From the NCBI GenBank assembly GCA_001414325.1, contig LLKB01000001.1:1353156-1417155 (forward strand): a DNA stretch of 64,000 bases, read 5' to 3'. The notes beneath the pieces are model-generated. The model had not been told where the DNA came from. It saw nothing but the letters and a program-made list of their open reading frames with translations, and did not search any database. This stretch comes from Butyribacter intestini (GTDB lineage Bacteria; Bacillota; Clostridia; Lachnospirales; Lachnospiraceae). Position 1 is the stretch's first letter. The number at the start of each line of letters is the position of its first letter. Made by a program: the position numbers and the translations under genes. Below, in pieces: positions 1 to 9,492 of the stretch.

Positions 1-1776
1 ACCCTTTTTATTTTTCCTTACATCTTCAAGCGTAACAGGATAAGTTCCCATCTGAAGATTTGACTGCACAAACTCATTCTGACCGTTATAGGCATATTTT
101 TCTCCATAGAACCAGTCATATTCAAGAGTCTTTAAGTCCGAAAGATAAGAATTGCTGTTCCAATCCATCTGCTGATGGTATCTTGTTATAAGCCCCTCAT
201 GTATCCCCGCCTTTCCGAGAACATATGAATACAACTGATATGCAGCCATATCCTTATCTAACTTTTTAAGACCAAAATTATCCCAAATAACATACTGCGT
301 CTGATACAAATCAGAATTTTTGAGTTCATCTGCTGATATATCAAGGCTTGGAAGATGATCTCCATAAAGAACGAGAATAGTCTTCTCGTTTCTCTTCCGT
401 AGTCTGTTTATGAGATTTCCAATCATATTGTCAACCTGTGCAATCTGATTTACATAATAAGTGTATTGGTTTTCCATACCTTCTTTTGCACCGGTAACTT
501 TTATCGGCTGTTCACCTTCAATATCAACATCATATTTACCATGACTCTGAACCGTAATTCCAAATGTAAAGTCTGAACCCTGTGTAGAATCAAGTGTCTT
601 AATTATCTGCGGTACCATCACATCGTCATTTACCCAGCCGTTTAGATTTTCCTTAAGACCGTTCATATATTCCATTGAAGTAAATGTGTCAAATCCAAGA
701 TTCTTAAAAACAGTATTTCTTCCATAGAATGTAGCATTGTTATTGTGAACACAATGCGATTTATATCCTATCGAAGCAAGATCATTGCATACGCTCTCAG
801 AAGTCGTGCTCTTAAGAACTGTCTTATACGGATACTCACATACCCCAAAGTCTCTCTGACGCATACCGGTAAGCACTTCAAACTCAGTATTAACTGTACC
901 TGCACCAACCGTAGGCACTTTTAACAGTCCACTGGAATAATTTTTACAAAGTTTGTGGAATACCGGTAACGGATCTTTAGAAAACTTTAAATTTTTCATA
1001 TAATCCACATCAAAAAATGACTCTAACTGTATCATTATAATATTTGGCTTATCATCACTATTTTTTGACTTTGACTGATTTTTTGAGCTGTCATCAAGTT
1101 TATTCACAATTTTCTTAACTGACTTCTCGCTGTAATCATCAGGCTCTGATATACCGGTATCTATAATACTGTTTGTAAAGCAGTAAACGAAGCCGTAATT
1201 TTCATATGCTTCAGATATATTTGTATAGTTTGTAGCAAGAGCCTGTACAGAACCGCTTGAACTTTTCATAAATACGAGTGCAAGCGAAATTGATGCAACT
1301 GCCATAACTGAAACCACTATGTGTTTATGATTTCTCTTATGATGTTTTGGTGCTCTTCTATAAAGTGACACCATTGCAAAGCCCAGCACACCGGCTGCAA
1401 CCACCATCATAAGCACATTTAAAACCGTGAGATAATGACCTGACACACTTATTGCTGTATTTATCATTGTAAAATCAACTGCAGAAAATGGTGTGACCCT
1501 GAAGTGGAGTATCACAAAATTTGCAACTCCAAAACAAAGCCATACGACTGCCACTGTTATAAAAACAAAAATCTCCCTTTTGAAAAAAAGTGCAACTGAT
1601 AATGTCAGCATTATTATGAGAGCATTAAACGAAAATAACACAGGACTTGAAAACATATATCCTATTCCTGAAATCAATGACTTTCTGCTCAATGACTCTA
1701 TTATTATTTCCAACAATACAGGCATCATCAAATACCGAAATATATATGTGAACGCTTTCTTCAAATTATAATGCAT
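1..1776 (-). CDS. LtaS-family membrane phosphoglycerol transferase/sulfatase, C-terminus cut by window edge
   Basis: The frame is open through base 1, so about 592 residues are visible and the C-terminal end is missing. Residues about 8-165 hold five hydrophobic helices. An extracellular alkaline-phosphatase-fold domain follows, with MIQLESFFD, the segment GTVNTEFEVLTG where LtaS enzymes carry the nucleophilic Thr, and the metal motif LYGDHLP. Family members transfer glycerophosphate from phosphatidylglycerol to envelope polymers on the outer membrane face. I chose the ATG at 1776 because AAAGGGG lies 8-12 bases upstream; the earlier in-frame ATG at 1800 has no ribosome site. It is the third gene of an operon with the ABC exporter upstream, which suggests a joint role in surface glycopolymer synthesis or decoration. 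The exact polymer cannot be told from sequence. Confidence 0.85.
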   Translation of the reverse strand, partial: MHYNLKKAFTYIFRYLMMPVLLEIIIESLSRKSLISGIGYMFSSPVLFSFNALIIMLTLSVALFFKREIFVFITVAVVWLCFGVANFVILHFRVTPFSAVDFTMINTAISVSGHYLTVLNVLMMVVAAGVLGFAMVSLYRRAPKHHKRNHKHIVVSVMAVASISLALVFMKSSSGSVQALATNYTNISEAYENYGFVYCFTNSIIDTGISEPDDYSEKSVKKIVNKLDDSSKNQSKSKNSDDKPNIIMIQLESFFDVDYMKNLKFSKDPLPVFHKLCKNYSSGLLKVPTVGAGTVNTEFEVLTGMRQRDFGVCEYPYKTVLKSTTSESVCNDLASIGYKSHCVHNNNATFYGRNTVFKNLGFDTFTSMEYMNGLKENLNGWVNDDVMVPQIIKTLDSTQGSDFTFGITVQSHGKYDVDIEGEQPIKVTGAKEGMENQYTYYVNQIAQVDNMIGNLINRLRKRNEKTILVLYGDHLPSLDISADELKNSDLYQTQYVIWDNFGLKKLDKDMAAYQLYSYVLGKAGIHEGLITRYHQQMDWNSNSYLSDLKTLEYDWFYGEKYAYNGQNEFVQSNLQMGTYPVTLEDVRKNKKG

Positions 1777-1820
1777 TAAAACATCCCCTTTATATGCCAT
1801 CTTATCTTATGAACCGACTA

Positions 1821-2561
1821 CTATTCTGTCATATTTTTATATATCCTTGCAACTTTGTCAACCGGACCTGATGCAACAAGCCTTCCACTGTCAAGTATTA
1901 TCGCCCTGTCACAAAGTCTTTTTACCTGTTCAAGTGAATGAGATACAAAAAGTACGGTAACTCCGTTGTCAAACATACTCATTATCTTTTTTTCACTTTT
2001 AGTTCTGAATTTCTTATCACCTACCGACAAAACTTCGTCAAGTATAAGAATATCAGGCTCTACAATTGTGGCTATCGAAAAACCGAGACGGGATTTCATT
2101 CCTGAAGAATAATTTTTTATAGGAACTTCTATAAATTCTCCAAGTTCTGAAAAATCAACTATCTCGTCAAACTTTTCATCAAGAAATTCTTTTGTATAAC
2201 CGAGCACTGAACCGTAGAGATAAATATTTTCTCTTCCGGTGTACTCCGGACTAAATCCTGCACCAAGTTCAAGAAGCGGAGCTATAACACCTCTCGTTGT
2301 TATGCTTCCTGCTGATGGTTTTAAAACTCCTGACACCACTTTAAGAAGTGTACTTTTGCCTGAACCGTTAAGACCTAAAACTCCGAGTCTCTGACCCTTT
2401 TTTATCTCAAAATTTATGTCTTTGAGTGCCCAGAACTCACTATATTTTAAATCTCTTTTTAAAAATTTTATAACATATTCTTTTAAGTTGTCAACTCGTT
2501 CCTGATTAAGATTGAAACGCATTCCAACATCTTTTACGCTGACTGCAACATCTTTTTTCAC
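1821..2561 (-). CDS. ABC transporter ATPase for polysaccharide/teichoic acid export (TagH/Wzt type)
   Basis: 246 residues. The Walker A motif is GLNGSGKST (about residue 67), the signature is YSSGMKSRLGFS (about 152), Walker B is DILILDE and the H-loop is LFVSHS. The motif YSSGMK and the N-terminal block ending in the lead-in to Walker A are typical of the RfbB/TagH/Wzt subfamily, which energises export of lipid-linked O-antigen or teichoic-acid chains across the membrane. There is no C-terminal carbohydrate-binding extension of the Wzt type. The start is GTG, preceded by AGGAGG. The permease ends 14 bp upstream, so the two are co-translated; the LtaS-like gene follows 44 bp downstream. Confidence 0.9.
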   Translation of the reverse strand: MKKDVAVSVKDVGMRFNLNQERVDNLKEYVIKFLKRDLKYSEFWALKDINFEIKKGQRLGVLGLNGSGKSTLLKVVSGVLKPSAGSITTRGVIAPLLELGAGFSPEYTGRENIYLYGSVLGYTKEFLDEKFDEIVDFSELGEFIEVPIKNYSSGMKSRLGFSIATIVEPDILILDEVLSVGDKKFRTKSEKKIMSMFDNGVTVLFVSHSLEQVKRLCDRAIILDSGRLVASGPVDKVARIYKNMTE

Positions 2562-2575
2562 AGCAACCTCCTGAA

Positions 2576-3361
2576 TTATACATACAATATAAATTTATCC
2601 TGTTTCTTGTAAAATAATACCGAACCGACTATGACACTTACAATTGCAAATATCGCAGAATGGATACAATAGCTCATGTCCATTGGTTTTCCATACAAAA
2701 CGGCATTACGGAAATTTGCTATACACATATACAACGGATTAATATTAAACACCCATCCGTTTCCCGTATTTATAACTCTCTCTGTCGTATAGAATATAGC
2801 CGATGCATACATGATAAGCATACTTACTACAGTCCATATATACTCAATATCCCTGAAAAATACATTTAATGTAGCAAGGATAAGACCTATTCCGAGAGTC
2901 ATAACAAACAATATAACTAATGGCACAAGTCCCTCTATAATATGCCATGTAGGCTCTACTTTAAGAACTGCACCTACTCCTACAAGTACAATGAGCGATA
3001 TTAAAAATATAACAAAGTTCGATACAATCGCAGCTACAACATATATATACTTAGGTACATATACTTTCTTTATCATGGCGGCATTTCCACTTACTGCCTT
3101 TAGTCCTGCCTTTGTAGCTGATGAGAAAAATGAATACAAAAGTCGTCCACACAATATATATACCGGATATGTCGGATCATCTTTTCCAAACAATGTACCA
3201 AACACAAGTGTAAGAACTATCATGGTAAGGAGTGGTTCAATAAGTGTCCATAAAATACCAAGATATGATCTTCTGTATTTTAATTTAATATTCTTTTTCA
3301 CAAGTTCGTACAGAAGGTATTTATACTTGAGAAAATTCTTTAAATGATTTTTAATCTTCAT
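2576..3361 (-). CDS. ABC-2 type permease for polysaccharide export (TagG/Wzm type)
   Basis: 261 residues with about six membrane helices. The N-terminal cytoplasmic segment RRSYLGILWTLIEPLL is the hallmark of ABC-2 polysaccharide exporters (TagG, RfbA, Wzm). It forms the membrane channel for the ATPase encoded directly downstream. It is the first gene of the operon and starts at ATG with GGAGC upstream. A good promoter lies 115-150 bp upstream (3483-3510), leaving a leader of roughly 115 nt. Substrate is inferred only as a lipid-linked glycan or teichoic-acid-like polymer. Confidence 0.9.
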   Translation of the reverse strand: MKIKNHLKNFLKYKYLLYELVKKNIKLKYRRSYLGILWTLIEPLLTMIVLTLVFGTLFGKDDPTYPVYILCGRLLYSFFSSATKAGLKAVSGNAAMIKKVYVPKYIYVVAAIVSNFVIFLISLIVLVGVGAVLKVEPTWHIIEGLVPLVILFVMTLGIGLILATLNVFFRDIEYIWTVVSMLIMYASAIFYTTERVINTGNGWVFNINPLYMCIANFRNAVLYGKPMDMSYCIHSAIFAIVSVIVGSVLFYKKQDKFILYV

Positions 3362-3482
3362 ATTTAATGCTGCTCCATATTTGATAAATATATGTTTACG
3401 GTTACAATCTGCCTTTTAAGACAATTACTTTATCTTATATATTTAATGTGTCATTTGTCTGTCAAAAGGCAAGTCAAAGGTA

Positions 3483-3510
3483 ATTATAACATAGACTTAC
3501 AAAAAGTCAA
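3483..3510 (-). promoter_or_regulatory. sigma-A promoter of the polysaccharide export operon
   Basis: Read on the minus strand: TTGACT (3505-3510), a 16-bp spacer and TATAAT (3483-3488). Transcription would start near 3476 and give a leader of about 115 nt. A second, weaker TTGACA lies slightly downstream near 3470 with a TATATA box. Confidence 0.65.
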
Positions 3511-3518
3511 ATGATACA

Positions 3519-3538
3519 TAACAGTTCAGCCATAAAAA
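3519..3538 (+). repeat. solo end of structured repeat family 1
   Basis: The 20 bases TAACAGTTCAGCCATAAAAA are identical to the left end of the full repeat at 38929-39111 (positions 38930-38949). The rest of the repeat is absent. It sits between the two divergent promoters at 3483 and 3571. Confidence 0.6.
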
Positions 3539-3542
3539 CATA

Positions 3543-3571
3543 TTGCTACTTTTATTAAAATAAGATATACT
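3543..3571 (+). promoter_or_regulatory. sigma-A promoter of the 152-residue acidic protein gene
   Basis: TTGCTA (3543-3548), 17-bp spacer, TATACT (3566-3571). The transcript would begin near 3578, about 27 nt before the start codon. Confidence 0.65.
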
Positions 3572-3604
3572 TTAATTAATATGATTTGAGAAACGGGGGA
3601 TTTT

Positions 3605-4063
3605 ATGAATAATTTACATATGTCAGAAATTCTGTCATCTAAATATGATGTACATTTAGATTATCAGATTACCATGTACGATCAGCTTCCGTACAAACGC
3701 AATGCAGATTTGTGTGGTGAACAAAATATTGCTATGTATAGCGGACACATTATAAAATACTATATGTGCGATAACAAAGAGGATTCTTTCGAGGTGGACA
3801 ACCACGATGGCGAAATAAAAACACTTCTCGCAGACATTGAGGCAAATACCTCTGTCACACCAACCGTAGAAGATATTTCTGATAATGAGGATGATATGCC
3901 TGAGGGCATTTCACAAAAACAGGTGCAGACACTTCTCGATGACAAACCTGAACCTGAAGATATTTCAGTAAAAGAATTTGAGTCTTTTGACGATGTCCCT
4001 GATAATGAACCAAATCCTTCCATACCGACTGTTGATGCATTCGCCGGTATAGAAGACTGGTAG
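3605..4063 (+). CDS. hypothetical acidic protein, 152 residues
   Basis: I do not recognise this family. No signal peptide or membrane helix is visible. Residues 1-60 are mixed with several Tyr and two Cys; residues 60-152 are very acidic and low in complexity, with repeated phrases such as VEDISDNEDD, PEDISVKEF and SFDDVPDNE, which suggests a disordered tail. Evidence for a real gene: a promoter at 3543-3571, the ribosome site GGGGGA 6-11 bases before the ATG, and a perfect terminator four bases after the stop codon. It stands alone between two minus-strand operons, so neighbours do not suggest a role. Confidence 0.7.
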   Translation: MNNLHMSEILSSKYDVHLDYQITMYDQLPYKRNADLCGEQNIAMYSGHIIKYYMCDNKEDSFEVDNHDGEIKTLLADIEANTSVTPTVEDISDNEDDMPEGISQKQVQTLLDDKPEPEDISVKEFESFDDVPDNEPNPSIPTVDAFAGIEDW

Positions 4064-4066
4064 TGC

Positions 4067-4130
4067 AAAAGACTGTCCGGGTAAAACTTTAGCTCTGATA
4101 TTAAGTTTTACCCGGACAGTCTTTTTTAAG
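4067..4130 (+). terminator. rho-independent terminator of the acidic protein gene
   Basis: A 23-bp perfect inverted repeat (4067-4089 with 4103-4125) around a 13-base loop, ending in TTTTTT. The A-run at its start also makes it usable in the minus direction. Confidence 0.9.
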
Positions 4131-4165
4131 TATATGAAAATGCTCGTAAAGTAGTGTGGCATCAG

Positions 4166-4194
4166 GAGCAAAATGTTGGTTTTGCTCTTTTTTA
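4166..4194 (+). terminator. second terminator-like hairpin, plus orientation
   Basis: GAGCAAAA (4166-4173) pairs with TTTTGCTC (4180-4187) and is followed by a T-run on the plus strand. It lies only 40 bp after the first terminator, so it may be a backup or insulate against dnaJ read-through. Confidence 0.6.
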
Positions 4195-4239
4195 TTTCAT
4201 TATATTTTTATTTAATTTAATATTTATTTCATTATATTT

Positions 4240-5397
4240 TTATTTCTTTTTTCTTCCAAACGGTCCTTTTTTACCGTGCTTCTTTTCATCGGATGGTGTT
4301 TCATCTTCATTTTTCTCACCATACATCGCTTTGTCAAATGCTTCAAGAAGCTCTTTCTGTTCTGAGTTCATCTTTGTAGGCACTTCAACTACAAGCGTTA
4401 CATAGTGGTCACCACGCACCTGCTTGTTTCTAAGCGATGGAACACCTTTATTTCTAAGGCGTACCCTTGTGTTTGTCTGAGTTCCCGGTTTAACGGTATA
4501 AATAACCTCGCCGTCAACAGTCTTTATGCGTACATCACCACCGAGTGCTGCCTGTGCAAATGTGATAGGTGCAGTCGAGAATATATCTCTATCCTGTCTC
4601 TGGAAGATAGGATGTCTTGAGACAACAACCTCAACTAAAAGGTCACCTCTCTGACCGCCGTTCACACCCGGCTCACCCTTATCGCGTATTCTAACACACT
4701 GACCGTTATCGATACCGGCAGGAATTGAAACCGAAATTTTCTTTCTCTTACTTATATATCCTGAACCGCTGCAGTCTGAACAACGCTCTTTTATTATCTT
4801 TCCTGTTCCGTGACAGTCAGGACAAGCCTGCACATTTCTCACAACACCAAACAAAGACTGCTGTGTAAATACGACCTGACCTTTACCACCACACTTCTTA
4901 CAGGTTTCCGGTGATGTTCCCGGCTTAGCACCTGTTCCGTGACAGGTTGCACACTCTTCTTTCAGTGTAACATCAATTTCCTTGTCAACACCAAAACAAG
5001 CCTCTTCAAATGTAATCCTTACTGATGTACGGATGTTCTGACCTTTCATAGGACCATTGCTCTGACCTCTTGAACGGCCGCCGCCAAAGAAATCTCCAAA
5101 AATATCACCGAATATGTCACCCATATCCATGCCGCCAAAGTCAAAGCCACCTGCACCACCGGCACCGCCATCAAATGCTGCATGACCGAACTGGTCATAC
5201 TGTCTTCTCTTATCTGCATCACTAAGAACTGCATATGCCTCAGATGCTTCTTTAAACTTAGCTTCGGCTTCTTTATCCCCCGGATTCATATCCGGATGAT
5301 ATTTCTTAGCCAGCTTTCTATATGCTGATTTAATCTCGGAATCAGACGCCCCCTTACTGACACCCAAGACCTCATAATAATCTCTTTTCTCTGCCAT
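4240..5397 (-). CDS. dnaJ: chaperone DnaJ
   Basis: 385 residues. J domain at residues 1-70 with the catalytic HPD (in [11 protein letters not shown]), then a Gly/Phe-rich stretch (about 75-115). Four zinc-binding CxxCxGxG repeats follow ([32 protein letters not shown]), then the C-terminal substrate-binding beta domains and a Lys-rich tail. It delivers unfolded clients to DnaK and stimulates its ATPase. The open frame extends 21 codons further upstream, but the ATG at 5397 is preceded by GAGGAG and begins the conserved [12 protein letters not shown]. Last gene of the hrcA-grpE-dnaK-dnaJ operon, separated from dnaK by 195 bp that hold several hairpins. Confidence 0.97.
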   Translation of the reverse strand: MAEKRDYYEVLGVSKGASDSEIKSAYRKLAKKYHPDMNPGDKEAEAKFKEASEAYAVLSDADKRRQYDQFGHAAFDGGAGGAGGFDFGGMDMGDIFGDIFGDFFGGGRSRGQSNGPMKGQNIRTSVRITFEEACFGVDKEIDVTLKEECATCHGTGAKPGTSPETCKKCGGKGQVVFTQQSLFGVVRNVQACPDCHGTGKIIKERCSDCSGSGYISKRKKISVSIPAGIDNGQCVRIRDKGEPGVNGGQRGDLLVEVVVSRHPIFQRQDRDIFSTAPITFAQAALGGDVRIKTVDGEVIYTVKPGTQTNTRVRLRNKGVPSLRNKQVRGDHYVTLVVEVPTKMNSEQKELLEAFDKAMYGEKNEDETPSDEKKHGKKGPFGRKKK

Positions 5398-5514
5398 AAA
5401 ACTCCTCGTTTCCGTGCCAAAGCACACAATCCAAAAATAAAAAATCACAAAAACAACCATAAGGCCGCCACCGTGGGAGGCAGCAGCCTAAAAATCTTAT
5501 ATTTAATGTGGGAA

Positions 5515-5589
5515 GAACAGCCATGCTGTTCAAATGAAGAATGGTCAAAGACCATTCTTCTAATGACAAAATGCTTTTAGCATTTTGTC
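5515..5589. repeat. cluster of three perfect hairpins between dnaK and dnaJ
   Basis: Three short perfect inverted repeats follow one another in 75 bp: GAACAGC/GCTGTTC (5515-5531, loop CAT), GAAGAATGGTC/GACCATTCTTC (5536-5560, loop AAA) and GACAAAATGC/GCATTTTGTC (5565-5589, loop TTTTA). None is followed by a good T-run in the minus direction, so they look more like mRNA-stability or processing elements than terminators. Confidence 0.6.
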
Positions 5590-5592
5590 TAT

Positions 5593-7470
5593 TTATACCT
5601 CGCGGTAATCTCCGTCTACTACATCATCAGCTCCGGCATTGCTGTCATTTGCCGTTCCTGCTCCGGCAGCTCCCATGTCAGGACCTGCACCTGCTGCACC
5701 CTGTGCCTGAGCCTGCTCATACATCTTCTGGAATACACCCTGTGCACTTTCCATAAGTTTTTCTTTTCCTGCTTTAAGCTCATCAATCTCACTGTCAGTC
5801 ATTGACTCAGGATTTGTTTTCTCAACAACAGCCTTAAGTGCATCAATATCTGCCTGGACTTTTTCTTTCTCAGCAGCATCTACCTTGTCTCCTGCTTCGT
5901 CAAGAGCTTTCTGTGTCTGGAATACCATGCTGTCTGCTTCGTTTCTTGCATCGATTCCATCTTTACGCTTCTTATCCTCAGCCTCAAACTGTGCTGCTTC
6001 CTTAACAGCCTTATCAATATCTTCATCAGACATATTTGAACCTGCTGTGATAGTGATATGCTGCTCTTTTCCTGTACCAAGGTCTTTTGCTGAAACATTT
6101 ACGATACCGTTTGCATCAATATCGAATGTAACTTCAATCTGTGGAACACCTCTTCTTGCAGGTGGAATACCATCAAGTCTGAACTGTCCAAGTGACTTAT
6201 TGTCTTTAGCAAACTGTCTCTCACCCTGAAGTACATTGATATCAACTGCACTCTGGTTATCAGCGGCAGTAGAGAATATCTGGCTCTTCTTTGTAGGGAT
6301 TGTTGTGTTTCTCTCGATAAGTCTTGTAGCAACTCCACCCATTGTCTCGATTGAAAGTGAAAGTGGTGTTACATCAAGAAGAAGGATGTCTCCTGCACCT
6401 GCATCTCCTGCAAGCTTACCACCCTGTACTGATGCTCCGATAGCTACACACTCATCAGGGTTAAGTGATTTGCTAGGCTCATGTCCTGTAAGCTGTTTAA
6501 CCTTATCCTGTACGGCAGGAATACGAGTAGAACCACCTACAAGTAATACTTTTCCAAGCTCTGAAGCTGTAATTCCTGCATCGTTAAGTGCATTCTGAAC
6601 CGGAGTAGCAGTAGCTTCTACAAGGTCATGTGTAAGTTCATCAAACTTTGCTCTTGAAAGATCCATGTCAAAGTGCTTTGGTCCTTCTGCTGTTGCTGTG
6701 ATGAATGGGAGATTGATATTTGTTGTTGTAGCTGATGAAAGTTCTTTCTTTGCTTTCTCAGCAGCTTCTTTCAATCTCTGGAGTGCCATTTTATCTGTTG
6801 AAAGATCGATGCCCTCTTTATTCTTAAATTCCTGAATCATGTAGTCTGTAATTTTCTGGTCGAAGTCATCACCACCAAGATGATTATTACCTGATGTTGC
6901 TAATACTTCGATAACGCCGTCACCAATCTCAATGATAGATACATCAAATGTACCACCACCTAAATCGTAAACCATGATCTTCTGCTCTTTTTCATTGTCA
7001 AGACCATAAGCAAGTGCGGCTGCCGTTGGCTCGTTGATGATTCTCTTTACATCAAGACCAGCAATCTTACCTGCATCCTTTGTGGCCTGACGCTGTGCAT
7101 CGTTGAAATATGCCGGAACAGTGATAACTGCTTCTGTTACTTTCTCACCGAGATAACTCTCAGCATCTCCTTTTAATTTCTGGAGAACCATTGCTGAAAT
7201 CTCCTGTGGAGAATATTTCTTATCATCTATAGTTACTTTATAATCTGAACCCATATGTCTCTTGATAGAAGATATAGTCTTGTCAGCATTTGTAACTGCC
7301 TGACGCTTTGCAGGCTCACCTACAAGTCTTTCTCCTGTCTTTGTGAATGCTACAACAGAAGGTGTTGTTCTTGCTCCCTCTGTATTTGCAACTACTACAG
7401 GTTTTCCACCTTCCATAACTGCTACACAAGAGTTTGTTGTTCCTAAGTCAATACCAATAATCTTACTCAT
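5593..7470 (-). CDS. dnaK: chaperone DnaK (Hsp70)
   Basis: 625 residues, normal length for a Gram-positive DnaK. The ATPase domain begins with [13 protein letters not shown] and includes the phosphate and adenosine motifs [12 protein letters not shown] and [11 protein letters not shown]. The inter-domain linker region is [12 protein letters not shown]. The substrate-binding domain and lid follow, ending in an Ala/Gly/Asp-rich tail. ATP-driven folding chaperone working with DnaJ and GrpE in the cytoplasm. AGGAGG sits 8 bases before the ATG. Third gene of the CIRCE-controlled operon. Confidence 0.98.
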   Translation of the reverse strand: MSKIIGIDLGTTNSCVAVMEGGKPVVVANTEGARTTPSVVAFTKTGERLVGEPAKRQAVTNADKTISSIKRHMGSDYKVTIDDKKYSPQEISAMVLQKLKGDAESYLGEKVTEAVITVPAYFNDAQRQATKDAGKIAGLDVKRIINEPTAAALAYGLDNEKEQKIMVYDLGGGTFDVSIIEIGDGVIEVLATSGNNHLGGDDFDQKITDYMIQEFKNKEGIDLSTDKMALQRLKEAAEKAKKELSSATTTNINLPFITATAEGPKHFDMDLSRAKFDELTHDLVEATATPVQNALNDAGITASELGKVLLVGGSTRIPAVQDKVKQLTGHEPSKSLNPDECVAIGASVQGGKLAGDAGAGDILLLDVTPLSLSIETMGGVATRLIERNTTIPTKKSQIFSTAADNQSAVDINVLQGERQFAKDNKSLGQFRLDGIPPARRGVPQIEVTFDIDANGIVNVSAKDLGTGKEQHITITAGSNMSDEDIDKAVKEAAQFEAEDKKRKDGIDARNEADSMVFQTQKALDEAGDKVDAAEKEKVQADIDALKAVVEKTNPESMTDSEIDELKAGKEKLMESAQGVFQKMYEQAQAQGAAGAGPDMGAAGAGTANDSNAGADDVVDGDYREV

Positions 7471-7538
7471 AATGATTGCCTCCTATATCATAATCTCTTT
7501 ATTTCATATATTATTTATTAGAAAAATAACTGATAAAA

Positions 7539-8165
7539 CTAATTAACTACTTTTACCATACTGTGTCTTACGACACTTTCTTTATACATATAGCCTTTCT
7601 GCATTTCCTCTGCAACTGTTCCGCTCTCCAATGAATCATCATCGACAGCCATAACAGCATTGTGAAGATTTGGATCAAATTCTTTTCCAACTGCATCTAT
7701 AGGTTTAACTCCCATCTCATCGAAAGCTGTGAGCATCTGTTTATAAACCATCTCAACACCTTTGACAAACGGTGCGTCTTTTTCTTCCTCAGGTACTCCC
7801 TGTAATCCTCTCTCAAAATTGTCAATAACCGGAAGAATCTTTTCGATAACGCTCTTTGCTCCGACTTCAAACATCTGACTCTTTTCTTTTTCAGAACGTT
7901 TGCGGAAGTTTTCAAACTCAGCAAGCTGTCTCACCCTCATATCTTCAAGCTCTTTAACTTTCTCCTCAAGCTTTTCAACCGCTTTATCCTTTTTCTTGCC
8001 GAATTTCTTTTCTTTCTTTGGAGCTGCTTCCTTTGAAGCCTCATCTTTTTTATCTTTTGCATCCTCCGCTGCTTTTTCTTCCTCAACAGCTTCATCTGCG
8101 GTATTATCTTCTTTTACTTCTTCAATATCAATATCTTTTTCTATATCTTTATTCTCTGCTGCCAA
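7539..8165 (-). CDS. grpE: nucleotide exchange factor GrpE
   Basis: 208 residues. The first ~70 residues are a highly charged Glu/Asp/Lys-rich, probably disordered extension. A coiled coil (about 70-125, KLEEKVKELEDMRVRQLAEF) and the compact beta-wing domain follow, ending in the family pattern GYMYKESVVRHSMVKVV. It releases ADP from DnaK. The start is an uncommon TTG at 8165 with GAGAGG upstream; no ATG occurs before the conserved region. It lies 68 bp upstream of dnaK and 15 bp after hrcA. Confidence 0.95.
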   Translation of the reverse strand: MAAENKDIEKDIDIEEVKEDNTADEAVEEEKAAEDAKDKKDEASKEAAPKKEKKFGKKKDKAVEKLEEKVKELEDMRVRQLAEFENFRKRSEKEKSQMFEVGAKSVIEKILPVIDNFERGLQGVPEEEKDAPFVKGVEMVYKQMLTAFDEMGVKPIDAVGKEFDPNLHNAVMAVDDDSLESGTVAEEMQKGYMYKESVVRHSMVKVVN

Positions 8166-8180
8166 TTCCCTGCCACCTCT

Positions 8181-9248
8181 CTATTTTTGCTTTTTTTTGA
8201 ATATATCATCAAGCTCAGACATAAGCGACTGTAATGTACTTACAACCTTATCATAATCCATTCGCTTTGGTCCGACGATACCAATCTTTCCATATACACC
8301 TTCGTGAATCTTGTATGTTGCCGTTACAACCGAACAATCTTTCATGGTATCTACTTTTGTCTCATTTCCAATGTAAACCTGAATATCATGAGTGTCGCCC
8401 GGCTTACTCTTGCCCTGACCGTTTTCTCCTGATTCCGACTCTGCCGTATCAAGCCAGTCACCTATAATATTTTTTTCCTCAAACGCATTGAGTAACTCCG
8501 TTGCACTCGCCTTATCCGAGAGCTCAGGATATTTCAAAATATTTGTTGCTCCACTTGTATATATCTCCAGATCATCATCTTCCGTAAGTGCCTTTCCGAT
8601 AACCTCCAAGACTGAATCAATGACCTCCGTATGACTGCCGACCTGTTCCTTTATCTTTCTGATGATGGCCAGGTTCATCTCGGTAACATCAAGTCCGTTC
8701 AATGTGGTATTTAATATAAAATTTAACTTTACCATCATTTCCTGGTCTATATCACCCTCAACTCGCACCATCTCATTTTTAACTACATTGTTGTCAAGAA
8801 CTATAACAGCAAGTATGCTGTCGGCATCAACCTGTGTGAGCTGTATAAACTTAACTTTCTTTGACTCATATCTCGGCCCTGAAACAAGTGTCGCATAATT
8901 TGTATTGTTTGCGAGCAGCTTTGCAACCTGCTTAAGCAATACATCTATCTTTCCTGCTTTCTGTTCCAGCTCATCCTTAAGGTTCATAACCTCACTCGTC
9001 TTGTCATCGAGCATCGTATCTACATAAAGACGATAACCTTTATCAGAAGGAACCCTGCCTGCCGATGTATGAGGCTGGATGATATATCCCATCTCCTCAA
9101 GATCAGACATTTCATTACGAATAGTCGCTGAACTTAGATTGAGGTCAGTATCTTTTGAAATCGTTCTTGAACCTACCGGCTCTCCGGTTTCAAGATAAGT
9201 CCTGATAATCGTTTGAAGTATCTTTAACTTCCTATCATCTAACTCCAC
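8181..9248 (-). CDS. hrcA: heat-inducible transcription repressor HrcA
   Basis: 355 residues. The N-terminal winged helix contains the conserved TIRNEMSDLEEMGYI and PHTSAGRVPSDKGYRLYVD. GAF-like and C-terminal dimerisation regions follow (VGPKRMDYDKVVSTL). HrcA binds CIRCE and represses the dnaK operon until heat stress titrates the chaperones. GTG start, with AAGGGAG upstream. First gene of the operon; its own CIRCE lies 26 bp upstream of the start codon, so it is autoregulated. Confidence 0.96.
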   Translation of the reverse strand: MELDDRKLKILQTIIRTYLETGEPVGSRTISKDTDLNLSSATIRNEMSDLEEMGYIIQPHTSAGRVPSDKGYRLYVDTMLDDKTSEVMNLKDELEQKAGKIDVLLKQVAKLLANNTNYATLVSGPRYESKKVKFIQLTQVDADSILAVIVLDNNVVKNEMVRVEGDIDQEMMVKLNFILNTTLNGLDVTEMNLAIIRKIKEQVGSHTEVIDSVLEVIGKALTEDDDLEIYTSGATNILKYPELSDKASATELLNAFEEKNIIGDWLDTAESESGENGQGKSKPGDTHDIQVYIGNETKVDTMKDCSVVTATYKIHEGVYGKIGIVGPKRMDYDKVVSTLQSLMSELDDIFKKKQK

Positions 9249-9273
9249 TTAACCACTCCCTTCTGCTTCTCTG

Positions 9274-9300
9274 TTAGCACTCTTTGTAGTGGAGTGCTAA
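9274..9300. promoter_or_regulatory. CIRCE operator
   Basis: Perfect match to the consensus: TTAGCACTC (9274-9282), nine bases, GAGTGCTAA (9292-9300). It lies at the start of the transcript, directly downstream of the hrcA promoter, as is usual for HrcA control. Confidence 0.98.
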
Positions 9301-9312
9301 CATCTATAAAGT

Positions 9313-9341
9313 AAGATAGCACGCATACAAAATCTTGTCAA
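9313..9341 (-). promoter_or_regulatory. sigma-A promoter of the hrcA-grpE-dnaK-dnaJ operon
   Basis: Minus strand: TTGACA (9336-9341), exactly 17 bp, TATCTT (9313-9318). The predicted start at about 9306 places CIRCE at the 5' end of the mRNA. Confidence 0.85.
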
Positions 9342-9492
9342 GAGTATTTTGAAACTTTTTTTATTTTTTATTACAGTTCAGTCAAAAAACAAGAAAATGA
9401 ACCATTATATTTTTTCACCTTTAAAGTCGATATAATAAATATAATACTTAAATGACTTTGCAAATCTCTTTATAAGTATTATTATGATGCAA

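Noticed and set aside
4126-4194. Small RNA between the two terminators after the acidic protein gene
   Set aside because: Only about 40 bp separate the hairpins and no promoter is visible, so a backup terminator is the simpler reading.
9407-9433. Sigma-28 (sigma-D) promoter before the FliK-like gene
   Set aside because: GTCGATAT at 9426-9433 resembles a sigma-D -10 box, but no TAAA lies 15 bp upstream.
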